Shown: piece after piece, positions 1 to 7,253 of the stretch
Layout: every line of letters begins with the position of its first letter
How positions within the stretch are numbered: the stretch's first letter is position 1
Source of the DNA: UBA1351 sp964563505
Lineage (GTDB): Bacteria; Bacillota; Clostridia; Lachnospirales; Vallitaleaceae
Reading direction: 5' to 3'
DNA length: 50,191 nucleotides
NCBI GenBank assembly: GCA_964563505.1
Contig: CAZLXW010000025.1
Coordinates: 1-50,191 of the forward strand
The notes under the pieces: model-generated
The model's database searches: none
What the model saw: only the letters and a program-made list of their open reading frames with translations
Told to the model about the DNA's origin: nothing
Made by a program: the position numbers and the translations under genes

Positions 1-22
1 TTGGCCACTCGGGAACCCCTCC
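1..22 (-). tRNA. tRNA-Tyr, 5' part only (cut by window edge)
   Basis: Read on the minus strand the first 22 bases are GGAGGGGTTCCCGAGTGGCC followed by AA. This is the acceptor 5' strand and D-arm typical of clostridial tRNA-Tyr (class II). The anticodon is outside the window, so identity rests on the acceptor and D-arm only; tRNA-Leu or tRNA-Ser are less likely alternatives. A consensus promoter sits just upstream. Confidence 0.75.
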
Positions 23-37
23 ATAGCGACAAGATAT

Positions 38-65
38 ATAATATCACATCTACAGGATTTGTCAA
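38..65 (-). promoter_or_regulatory. promoter of the tRNA-Tyr gene
   Basis: Minus strand: TTGACA at 60-65, 16-bp spacer, TATTAT at 38-43. The predicted start lies about 9 nt before the tRNA 5' end, which is the usual short leader of a stable RNA unit. It overlaps nothing coding; the neighbouring gene stops at 83. Confidence 0.65.
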
Positions 66-82
66 TATCCTTTTTGCATAAA

Positions 83-625
83 TTACGAAATACTTTTGAT
101 TTCTACGTAATAGTCCTTTTTATTGGATGCCAATTTTAACAAACGTATCTGTCGTCGATTTAATTGCATCTCATCTTGAGAGATATTATCTAGGATGACT
201 TCTAGGTCACCGGTGCTTAAGCCAAGCACTTCAACCAGGTCTTTATAGAGGTATTTTCCATCCTTGATTTGTTTGACAAAGCTAAAAAAAGACGTCTTAT
301 AAACTGTCAGGTCTTCATCGGATATATTATGATAGTTGAGCGTCACCGTCGTATTATATCCGGTCAACCAAACATCATTCTTATAAGACTCTTCACCTTC
401 TCTTCGCAATAATTCTTTCTCATTATCGGAGACCATTACAATATCAAATTGAAAACATTTTTCACCAAATAAATGAAAGTCTTCAACCATCTGACGGTTT
501 CCTTTTCTTGCAAATAAATCTGCTTTAATTACTTCCCATTCATGTTCAAGGTCTTGACTAATCCCGACAAATTTTTTCTTATTTGCTGTGTTTGTTATAA
601 TATATACGCCTCTAATTCCTCTCAT
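83..625 (-). CDS. degenerate GIY-YIG-fold protein
   Basis: 180 aa. Residues about 6-95 follow the GIY-YIG nuclease pattern: GVYII at 6-10, FVGIS at 19-23 in place of YIG, and an LLRREGEE helix near 71-78 that could carry the metal-binding Glu, ending with GYN. The arginine normally found on the first helix after YIG appears to be Glu/Trp here (DLEHEW), so catalysis is doubtful. Residues about 100-180 are helical and Lys-rich with no family I recognise; they could be nucleic-acid binding. Start ATG is supported by GAGGGGAC 5 nt upstream. It has its own promoter and no obvious operon partner. Function unknown; a DNA- or RNA-binding role is inference. Confidence 0.6.
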   Translation of the reverse strand: MRGIRGVYIITNTANKKKFVGISQDLEHEWEVIKADLFARKGNRQMVEDFHLFGEKCFQFDIVMVSDNEKELLRREGEESYKNDVWLTGYNTTVTLNYHNISDEDLTVYKTSFFSFVKQIKDGKYLYKDLVEVLGLSTGDLEVILDNISQDEMQLNRRQIRLLKLASNKKDYYVEIKSIS

Positions 626-663
626 TCTGTCCCCTCACTTTAATGGCAATATCAATTAATGCT

Positions 664-692
664 ATTATACCTAAAATTGATACAGAATGCAA
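664..692 (-). promoter_or_regulatory. promoter of the GIY-YIG-like gene
   Basis: Minus strand: TTGCAT at 687-692, 17-bp spacer, TATAAT at 664-669, about 40 bp upstream of the ATG at 625. It separates this gene from the AraC-type regulator that stops at 709. Confidence 0.6.
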
Positions 693-708
693 TTAAAGAA
701 GAAGCAAA

Positions 709-1569
709 CTATTTCTTTTTTACCGGAATCCAAATCTCACAAAAACAATCTGCCTTGCTGTCTTCCGGATACAACTCAAAGTCAATATCATCCAACATTT
801 CGTAATCAGAGCCCGGCAAAAATTCTTTAAATATTCGATCCCATGTTTCACCGATACAGTTGCCATCTGTTCCAATACACTTGAATACGGCCCAAAGTGG
901 TGACTCTATATTCCAAATGCAAAATTCGCTTGGAACTTTTCCACCATCATGCACGCCTCCTATACCATATTCAAAATATGTATTTTCGGTTGAAATCGGT
1001 GCACAAGCACCATATACATCCTGATTTTTGGTATGGTCTTTTAGGACATCAAACACTCCATTTTCCCCGCATTGTTTCCAAAAATCCGGTATTTCAGTAT
1101 TCCCATTTTCTGAAACAGACTCATTTCTGAATGCTTTGACTTTTAACAATAGACTAAATCTTTCTTTTTCTACAATTTTATACTCCATTACTGTACCGCC
1201 TTCCAATTGAATTTTTATTACGAGGCGATCAAAAAATTGCAATTGTGCTCCGGAACGTTTTGCTACACTCGGTGTCACTCCATGAAACCTAGAAAAAGCT
1301 TTTGTAAAACTTTCAGGGGTTTCATAGCCATATTTTAGTGCAATGTCAATAATTTTTTTATCCGACAAAATCAATTCTTGGCCTGCCATTGAAAGTTTTC
1401 GATTACGAATATATTCATTGGCTGTTATTCCGGTAATCATGCTGAACAACCTGTGAAAATGATAGTTTGAAACATATAACTGTCTTGCAACATCTTCATA
1501 CGTTATCTTGTCCATCATATGATCTTCCATGTATTTAATAGCCTTTTGAATCGTTTGGATACAATCCAT
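709..1569 (-). CDS. AraC-family regulator with GyrI-like effector domain
   Basis: About 286 aa. The N-terminal 105 residues form a double helix-turn-helix of the AraC/XylS type (MEDHMMDKITYEDVARQLYV...HFHRLFSMITGITANEYIRNRK, then the second helix-turn-helix with IIDIALKYGYETPESFTKAF). The rest resembles the GyrI-like/AraC effector-binding domain (Rob-like), ending in the family's typical GSDYEMLDD...FCEIWIPV pattern. Members bind small hydrophobic ligands and often control drug or detoxification genes; the ligand here is unknown. The frame is open from a GTG at 1578, but the AGGTG Shine-Dalgarno sits 6 nt before the ATG at 1569, so I start there. No target gene is adjacent; self-regulation or a distant target is possible. 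Confidence 0.85.
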   Translation of the reverse strand: MDCIQTIQKAIKYMEDHMMDKITYEDVARQLYVSNYHFHRLFSMITGITANEYIRNRKLSMAGQELILSDKKIIDIALKYGYETPESFTKAFSRFHGVTPSVAKRSGAQLQFFDRLVIKIQLEGGTVMEYKIVEKERFSLLLKVKAFRNESVSENGNTEIPDFWKQCGENGVFDVLKDHTKNQDVYGACAPISTENTYFEYGIGGVHDGGKVPSEFCIWNIESPLWAVFKCIGTDGNCIGETWDRIFKEFLPGSDYEMLDDIDFELYPEDSKADCFCEIWIPVKKK

Positions 1570-1645
1570 TTTCATCACCTCGTATTCATATTGTATGACA
1601 TCACAGTATTTTTGTCCTGTCCGTCCTTGTCTACTTTTGTCCGAG

Positions 1646-1697
1646 AAAAAAGACCCTATGATTCAAAACATTATAAAATGTTCAAAACCATAGAGTC
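1646..1697 (-). terminator. terminator after tRNA-Ser
   Basis: On the minus strand a stem (GACTCTATGGTT with AATCATAGGGTC, one mismatch, plus an inner AACATT/AATGTT pairing) is followed by TTTTTT. It lies about 10 nt downstream of the tRNA-Ser 3' end and upstream of the AraC-type gene, and would end the transcript carrying the tRNA. Confidence 0.75.
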
Positions 1698-1707
1698 GTC
1701 TCATTCA

Positions 1708-1795
1708 CAGAGAAGGAGGGATTTGAACCCCCGCACGGCTCACACCGCCTACCGCATTTCGAGTGCGGACCCTTCAGCCACTTGGGTACTTCTCC
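1708..1795 (-). tRNA. tRNA-Ser (anticodon CGA)
   Basis: Minus strand, 88 nt. Acceptor GGAGAAG (1789-1795) pairs with CTTCTCT, with a G1-U72 wobble; discriminator is G73. D-arm CCCAAGTGGCTGAAGGG, anticodon stem CCGCA/TGCGG with loop CTCGAAA giving CGA, a long class II variable arm and T-loop TTCAAAT. CCA is not encoded. It starts only 10 bp after the stop of the GH13 gene, so it may be part of that transcript; a hairpin at 1799-1831 precedes it. Confidence 0.93.
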
Positions 1796-1798
1796 TTA

Positions 1799-1831
1799 AA
1801 GCTTTTATTCATAATCATGAATAAAAAGCTT
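1799..1831 (-). other. hairpin at the end of the GH13 gene, before tRNA-Ser
   Basis: Inverted repeat AAGCTTTTATTCAT (1799-1812) with ATGAATAAAAAGCTT (1817-1831), 4-nt loop and one bulged A. It covers the last codons and stop of the GH13 gene. No U-tract follows on the minus strand, so it is more likely a processing or stability element than a terminator. Confidence 0.5.
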
Positions 1832-3937
1832 ACATTTAAATATTTTAGCACTATTTTGTTTTAAGTCAACCTTTATTTTCCCTTTAGCCACATTATATTT
1901 TTGATCTGCGGTTGAATGGCCTTCTCGAGTTGTCTCTAGCATTTGTTGACAAACGGCTGAATTGCTGACGCCAATCTCCCAAACAGGGATCTCCACTGTT
2001 TTATCATGATCATTATTATTAACGACCACAATAACTTGATCGTGTTCATCAAATCGTCCATAAGCAATCACATTATATTCACCATACAAAAACTTCAGAG
2101 AGCCTGTACGCAAGGCGGGTATGGCTTTTCTCAAGCTGATAAGCGAACGGTGTAGGGAAATCAGTTCCGTATTTTCATTGCCCCATGGATAGGTCCGTCG
2201 ATTGTCCGGATCTGTCCATCCAGCAACACCGGCTTCGTCACCATAATAAATGGTCGGTGCGCCTACCCATGTCATCTGAATAACAACCGCTTCTTTCATA
2301 ACAGCAATGTCGGTATTTTCGTTGGCCGCCTCGGCTCCAAGGGTATGGGTTCTACCGACGGTGCGATTTGTACGGGTTAAGAATCGACTATGATCATGAT
2401 TGGACAATTGATTCATGGCAACCTGTAAAGATTGTGTATGGAATCTTGCCATATTATACTTCATGGCATCAAAAAACGACTGATGATTGCCGAGTAAGTC
2501 GACTCGAAATTCATCACTATGTTTTTGCATTCCGGTCAGAAACCAACTCACCGGTTCCATAAATGCGTCATAATTCATGACGGTATCCCACTGATCTCCA
2601 TGAATTAACCAGTCTGAAGGATCGCCATAATGTTCTGCAATAATAATAGCTTCGGGCTTCACACTTTTCACTTCACTACGAAAATCTTTCCAAAATTTAT
2701 GGTTAAATTCCTTAGTATAACCTAAATCAGCAGCAACATCTAGACGCCATCCATCTACATCAAAAGGGGGCGACATCCATTTTTTTGCAATATCCAGTAC
2801 ATACTTATATAACTTGGGCGAACCTTCGTAATTGAGCTTGGGCAAGGTATCATGTCCCCACCAGCCATCATAATGGGGATTATCCGGCCAAGCCTCTTTA
2901 TTTTGAAAATGAAAAAAAGAATAATAGGGACTAGTTTTTGCACCATATGCACCGACCGGATAATTATGTGAGTTGGCATAGAATTTTTCTCGGTCCATCC
3001 ATTTATTAAAGGAACCACAGTGATTAAACACACCATCAAGAATAACCTTCATATTTCGCGCATGAATCTCGTGGACCAGATTTGCAAACAAGTCGTTACT
3101 GGCTTCAAGGTTAACGATTTCTGTTGTTCGCGTAATGTATTTTTTTGCATGACTATTGTCTTTATTGGCTTCATCAAGGACTTCATCTGCATCTTTGATA
3201 ATATTCCCATAATGCGGATCGACGTAGTCGTAATCCTGGGTATCATATTTATGATTGGACGGTGATACAAAAATCGGATTAAAATAAACGACATCAACGC
3301 CGAGTTCTTTGAGATAATCCAACTTCTCCAAAACACCCTTTAAATCGCCTCCATAGAACTCACCGACGCCGTTTTTATCGGGTAACTTATCCCAGTCTGT
3401 CACTTGTTTGGCTAATTGGTTGATATACATATATTCGTTATCAACTACATCATTTTCCGAATCTCCATTAAAGAAACGATCCACAAAAATCTGATACATG
3501 ACGGCGCCTTTGGCCCAATCCGGCGTTTTAAATCCCGGCATAATTTTAAAGTCAAAATAATGGTCCGGCTCACGCGTAATCCCTTTTTTGTTATAAAAAA
3601 TCGTTAATCGTCCTGTCGCTAACTTAAAATAATAAGAAAACAGTTTCTCTTTTACCTTTATTGTATATTCATAATAATCAAAATATTCATCAGAAGAAGC
3701 CAGCTCCATCTCAAAGCATTCTCCTTGATAACATACATAGGCATTGTCAAGATTACTTTTTCCTGCACGTAATCGTATGACCACCGGCGAATTTGTTGAC
3801 GGCTCTGCGGGAATTCGATAATTCTCTGTTTCATCCGAAAAAATTGCTTTTTCATCCAGTATTTGTTGTCGCGTCGAAAAATAGGTAAACATTTTTTGTG
3901 TACGACTCATCTGTGCGAAAGGAATTTGAATACTCAT
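1805..3937 (-). CDS. GH13 alpha-amylase / neopullulanase-type glycosidase, intracellular
   Basis: 710 aa from the ATG at 3937, chosen because AAAGGAGG lies 7 nt upstream; the frame extends 18 codons further without support. N-terminal Ig-like starch-binding-type domain about 1-135, then a GH13 (beta/alpha)8 barrel from about 140. Conserved regions: I DGVFNH 301-306, II GWRLDVA with nucleophile D400, III IIAEHYG with acid/base E435, IV NHD 513-515. YGGDLKGV near 195-202 and YYGDEAG near 564-570 are typical of cyclomaltodextrinase/neopullulanase enzymes. There is no signal peptide, so it should act on imported malto-oligosaccharides or cyclodextrins in the cytoplasm. Exact specificity cannot be read from sequence. 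It has its own promoter and precedes tRNA-Ser by 10 bp. Confidence 0.9.
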   Translation of the reverse strand: MSIQIPFAQMSRTQKMFTYFSTRQQILDEKAIFSDETENYRIPAEPSTNSPVVIRLRAGKSNLDNAYVCYQGECFEMELASSDEYFDYYEYTIKVKEKLFSYYFKLATGRLTIFYNKKGITREPDHYFDFKIMPGFKTPDWAKGAVMYQIFVDRFFNGDSENDVVDNEYMYINQLAKQVTDWDKLPDKNGVGEFYGGDLKGVLEKLDYLKELGVDVVYFNPIFVSPSNHKYDTQDYDYVDPHYGNIIKDADEVLDEANKDNSHAKKYITRTTEIVNLEASNDLFANLVHEIHARNMKVILDGVFNHCGSFNKWMDREKFYANSHNYPVGAYGAKTSPYYSFFHFQNKEAWPDNPHYDGWWGHDTLPKLNYEGSPKLYKYVLDIAKKWMSPPFDVDGWRLDVAADLGYTKEFNHKFWKDFRSEVKSVKPEAIIIAEHYGDPSDWLIHGDQWDTVMNYDAFMEPVSWFLTGMQKHSDEFRVDLLGNHQSFFDAMKYNMARFHTQSLQVAMNQLSNHDHSRFLTRTNRTVGRTHTLGAEAANENTDIAVMKEAVVIQMTWVGAPTIYYGDEAGVAGWTDPDNRRTYPWGNENTELISLHRSLISLRKAIPALRTGSLKFLYGEYNVIAYGRFDEHDQVIVVVNNNDHDKTVEIPVWEIGVSNSAVCQQMLETTREGHSTADQKYNVAKGKIKVDLKQNSAKIFKCKLFIHDYE

Positions 3938-3975
3938 TCTTTTACCTCCTTTGTCGTCTTGTTGAACTATATCTA

Positions 3976-4004
3976 ATTTTAAACTACCCATGTGAAGAAT
4001 GCAA
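3976..4004 (-). promoter_or_regulatory. promoter of the GH13 gene
   Basis: Minus strand: TTGCAT at 3999-4004, 17-bp spacer, TAAAAT at 3976-3981, about 40 bp before the start codon. I looked for a CcpA cre site and saw none convincing. Confidence 0.55.
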
Positions 4005-4037
4005 GTAAAACAAGCTCAAGCGAGACTTTACAGGCAT

Positions 4038-4071
4038 GAAAAAAGGACAGCTATCCGATCGCTGTCCTTTT
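4038..4071 (-). terminator. terminator downstream of the Fe-S helicase gene
   Basis: Perfect 11-bp stem AAAAGGACAGC (4041-4051) with GCTGTCCTTTT (4061-4071), 9-nt loop, running into seven T on the minus strand. It lies about 190 bp after the helicase stop, leaving a long untranslated tail, and just upstream of the GH13 promoter. Confidence 0.8.
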
Positions 4072-4261
4072 AAGGAGAAGGTATTTGTTCTTATGGGGTG
4101 TAGCAAAAACTTAATATATATATTGTATTGGGGGGGGTTTTACAATAATAATTATAGCAAGATTTACAAAATAAGTGTGCATAAACATGATTTTTTTTCA
4201 TGATGTTTCTTGTCCAAAATGACGAATACACATTTAGCAGTTTTTAATATTCATAAAATAT
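4072..4261. other. non-coding stretch with a G8 tract
   Basis: No gene is seen between the helicase stop and its terminator. The stretch is AT-rich and holds a run of eight G at 4130-4137 flanked by ATTGTA (4122-4127) and TACAAT (4141-4146), and an AACATGA/TCATG short repeat around 4185-4205. A minus-strand frame starting near 4203 has no ribosome binding site and I do not call it. Confidence 0.5.
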
Positions 4262-6649
4262 TCAACAAGAGTTGTCCCAAAAAGCGCGAAGTTTTTCCTC
4301 CACGTCAGTTTCACTCCGTATGGTTTCCATATGGGACCATTCTACCGGATAAAGTTCTCTATAGCGTCGTGTATTAAAGCGCCTGTCAATGAGCAGAACA
4401 CTTCCTTGGTCGTTTTCGGTTCGTATCACCCTTCCTGCCGCCTGAAGCACTTTATTCATGCCAGGATAGGTATATGCATAATCAAAGCCCGAGCCCAGCA
4501 TTTGATTGAAGTAGTCTTTAATTATATCTTGTTCAAAGCAAATCATAGGTAAACCGACCCCAACAATAACAGCACCTAAAAGTTTTTCTCCAATTAAGTC
4601 AATTCCCTCTCCAAACATGCCTCCAAGAACAGCAAAGGCAACATAAATCTTGCCTAACCCTTGTTGGGAAAATTTATCAATAAAAGCTTCTTTTTCAATT
4701 TCTAGCAAGTTCTTCTCTTGAATGGCACACTCCATCTCATCTCCATAGATTTGCCTAAACATTTCATAGGCCTTGTTCATGTATATATATGAGGGAAAAT
4801 AGACGAGATAATTGCCTTGTTTTTGTCGCACAAAGGTCCCGATTTTTTTAATCAGTGAATCCAAGGATTGGTCTCTATCTGCATATTTTGTCGATAATTG
4901 CCCGTCCACGAGTAATTTTAGATTGTCTTGTTTAAATGGAGATAGCAGGTCAAGACCGAAGCTTTTGTCATCGCCTCCGAGTAAATATCGATAGTAAGGC
5001 ATGGGTAATAATGTCGCACTAAAATATACAACCCCTTTCATTGTTAGGAGTATTTCACGAAGGTTGGTCCGTGGATCAACACAAAACAACTTAATAATCA
5101 GTTCTTGTCCGTCACGTATATAATAAGTTCGATAATTTCCACCATACATTTCATACTTTTTTATAAAGTCATAAGCTAAGAAATAAAAATCTAGAAGGTC
5201 ATCCATATGTTCCCATTGTTTATGTAATTTAAATATCTTTTCGATTCGGTAGATAATCCCTCTTAGATGGGTTTCTATAGCTAGTGGTGCCTCAATATCT
5301 ACCCGCTGTGTCTGGTCCACCGCTTTCATTTCTTTTCGACAATCAATGAAGACTTGATTAACTTTGGTAAAATACGAATAGAGACGCTGGTCTAAATTCT
5401 TGACTTTTCGCTTAATGTCCATCAGTTGGGACTTTTTCAGTTCTGCCGAATACATACTTCGACTTCGATCCACCAGATTATGGGCTTCATCGATTAAGAG
5501 GGTATAGCGCCCTGTTCCTTCAGCAAAAAAACGCTTAAGCATGGCACTCGGATCAAAGGCATAATTGTAATCACATATAATCACTTGACACAAGGATGCC
5601 AGGTCAAGAGACAACTCATAAGGACACAGCTTAAATTCCCGTGCGTAGCTTTCAATGACATCTCGAGTATAGGCATCAGAATCATGATATAAAGCCTTAA
5701 TTCCTTCATTCACGCGATCGTAGTGCCCCTTGGCATAGGGACAGTGTTCCGGATTACAATTCACTTCATCATGGATACAGATCTTTTCTTTGGCCGTAAT
5801 GACAACATACTTGAGTATGAGGTCACTTTCCTTCATCTTTTCTAAGGTTTCAACAGCAACTTTTTTTCCGATTGTTTTTGCTGTGAGATAAAAAAGCTTA
5901 TCTGTGCCATCTTCTCCCAAAGCTTTGATTCCCGGAAAAAGTGTCGCAATCGTTTTTCCTGTGCCGGTGGGTGCCCGGCTAAATAAGATATTCCCTTCCA
6001 TGATTGTTCGATAGACGCCTTTCATGAGCTTATCCTGTCCGCTTCGAATGGTGTCAAAAGGAAAGGTAAATTGCTTGACACTCTCATGCATGCCTCGTTC
6101 ATATAGATCCACCATTTTGGCGTATTTACTATAGACCTCCAATACCTCTGCAAAAAAAGCTGCCAAGGCTTCAAAGGTTATCTCTTCTTCAAACTGCTTG
6201 ACCTGTTGACTATCTAACTCAATGTAGGTTAATCGGCAAATAATTGCATCACATCGATAGTGTAATGCATATAGATAGGCATATACTTTGGCTTGGGCCC
6301 AATGGACGGCTTCTCCATGTTCAATGTCACTTAATGCACGTGTCGTCGACTTAATCTCATCAATAAGTACGCATTGTTGATCGTTCTCTTGCCTGATAAT
6401 AAGGCCGTCAATCCGTCCTGCAATCCGATAGACAACATCCTCTTTAGTAAATTCATAGTCAATGGAAACCTCACTTTCATAAGGTCCCTTCTCTGCTTCT
6501 GCTTTTTGAAAACGTTGATGCGCTTTGGTTCCGTCAACCATACGACGATGGCTTAGATTAACCGACATAATATCCCCCGAACGAAAGACAAACTCTACAA
6601 ACTCCCGTACGGATACTTTATGTAAGTACAAATTCTTTTCTTTTTTCAT
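4262..6649 (-). CDS. XPD/DinG-family Fe-S DNA helicase with N-terminal PD-(D/E)XK nuclease domain
   Basis: 795 aa. Residues about 1-180 look like a Cas4/RecB-type PD-(D/E)XK nuclease: H44, D81 in GRIDGLI, and D97-E98-x-K100 in IDEIKS. The helicase follows: Walker A APTGTGKT 226-233; four cysteines C291, C298, C303, C342 spaced as in the XPD/DinG 4Fe-4S domain; DEAH box 387-390; and C-terminal motifs YFSATL, GMFGEGIDL and QAAGRVIRTENDQG. This predicts a 5'-3' superfamily 2 helicase acting on damaged or structured DNA, coupled to a nuclease. Such fusions are known in Clostridia, but the biological role is not well defined. It is monocistronic, with AAAGGGG as ribosome binding site and a terminator at 4038-4071. 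Confidence 0.88.
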   Translation of the reverse strand: MKKEKNLYLHKVSVREFVEFVFRSGDIMSVNLSHRRMVDGTKAHQRFQKAEAEKGPYESEVSIDYEFTKEDVVYRIAGRIDGLIIRQENDQQCVLIDEIKSTTRALSDIEHGEAVHWAQAKVYAYLYALHYRCDAIICRLTYIELDSQQVKQFEEEITFEALAAFFAEVLEVYSKYAKMVDLYERGMHESVKQFTFPFDTIRSGQDKLMKGVYRTIMEGNILFSRAPTGTGKTIATLFPGIKALGEDGTDKLFYLTAKTIGKKVAVETLEKMKESDLILKYVVITAKEKICIHDEVNCNPEHCPYAKGHYDRVNEGIKALYHDSDAYTRDVIESYAREFKLCPYELSLDLASLCQVIICDYNYAFDPSAMLKRFFAEGTGRYTLLIDEAHNLVDRSRSMYSAELKKSQLMDIKRKVKNLDQRLYSYFTKVNQVFIDCRKEMKAVDQTQRVDIEAPLAIETHLRGIIYRIEKIFKLHKQWEHMDDLLDFYFLAYDFIKKYEMYGGNYRTYYIRDGQELIIKLFCVDPRTNLREILLTMKGVVYFSATLLPMPYYRYLLGGDDKSFGLDLLSPFKQDNLKLLVDGQLSTKYADRDQSLDSLIKKIGTFVRQKQGNYLVYFPSYIYMNKAYEMFRQIYGDEMECAIQEKNLLEIEKEAFIDKFSQQGLGKIYVAFAVLGGMFGEGIDLIGEKLLGAVIVGVGLPMICFEQDIIKDYFNQMLGSGFDYAYTYPGMNKVLQAAGRVIRTENDQGSVLLIDRRFNTRRYRELYPVEWSHMETIRSETDVEEKLRAFWDNSC

Positions 6650-6784
6650 GGTAACCCCTTTATGTGGCGTACGTATGTTCTATTCACATTATACAAGATA
6701 GCTCTATGAAAATAAAGAGGAATAAAAGACAAATTTTCCAAAATATGGTACACTGTGCTTATCTTATTTGTTTGGAGGAATACA

Positions 6785-7228
6785 ATGGCACCAATACTAA
6801 AAATTCTTCTCATGCTTTTTCTGATTATCACGGGAATTTCAATGAGTTCGAACAATTATATTCACCAATTTATTGTTACAGTTTTTTATCATCGCCAGTC
6901 CCTAGCTGCAAAAATATTGCGTCCACTAGGAATACTTATTGCTTTAAGTTCAGTTCTCTTCATTATAGGCTATGAAGAAATTGGCTTAATCCTCAATATA
7001 CTCATCGGAATGTTTCTTATTTTTTGTTTTTTACGCAGCCGAAATCAACTGCGAAAAAGTGAACTTAGCCCTAGGGAAAAAGCCATACAAGAATACCAAG
7101 CTGAAATCAAAGCTAAACGCGAATATATAGAGCAATTAAAGCTCAATATCGAAAAGAAGAAAAAACAAGATATGATCGATGATCTAAAAAAACAAAAAGA
7201 GAAAGAAAAAGAAAGCGACAAGGTATAA
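6785..7228 (+). CDS. small membrane protein with C-terminal coiled coil
   Basis: 147 aa from the ATG at 6785, preceded by TTGGAGGAATACA; an in-frame ATG ten codons earlier has no ribosome binding site. Hydrophobic segments at about 5-22, 43-60 and 63-82 suggest three membrane helices. The last about 60 residues are strongly charged (RKSELSPREKAIQEYQAEIK... then KKKKQDMIDDLKKQ) and should form a cytoplasmic helix or coiled coil. I do not recognise the family. It is one of only three plus-strand genes, divergent from the helicase and convergent with glcK. Confidence 0.75.
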   Translation: MAPILKILLMLFLIITGISMSSNNYIHQFIVTVFYHRQSLAAKILRPLGILIALSSVLFIIGYEEIGLILNILIGMFLIFCFLRSRNQLRKSELSPREKAIQEYQAEIKAKREYIEQLKLNIEKKKKQDMIDDLKKQKEKEKESDKV

Positions 7229-7240
7229 TCCCTGTCGCTT
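7213..7240 (-). terminator. terminator between convergent glcK and the membrane-protein gene
   Basis: Stem AAGCGACA (7213-7220) with TGTCGCTT (7233-7240), extended by GG/CC pairs. On the minus strand it runs into a T-rich tail (TCTTTTTCTTTTC), on the plus strand into a weaker one, so it mainly ends the hprK-glcK transcript. It overlaps the last codons of the plus-strand gene. Confidence 0.7.
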
Positions 7241-7253
7241 CTATTATTTGCTT

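Noticed and set aside
1519..1824. Plus-strand open frame of 101 codons
   Set aside because: It runs antisense through the tRNA-Ser gene and its terminator, has no ribosome binding site and no recognisable protein features.
2755..3336. Minus-strand open frames inside the GH13 gene
   Set aside because: Shadow frames of a well-conserved GH13 domain; no start signals and low-complexity translations.
4071..4203. Possible minus-strand small gene starting ATGAAAAAAAATCATG
   Set aside because: No Shine-Dalgarno, reads through the G8/C8 tract and the terminator hairpin; composition looks non-coding.
4185..4210. AACATGA...TCATG repeat as a terminator
   Set aside because: No U-tract on the correct side and weak stem; the real terminator is at 4038-4071.
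6646..6975. Open frames on both strands in the helicase/membrane-protein gap
   Set aside because: They overlap the real gene at 6785 or its promoter region, lack ribosome binding sites and have no family resemblance.
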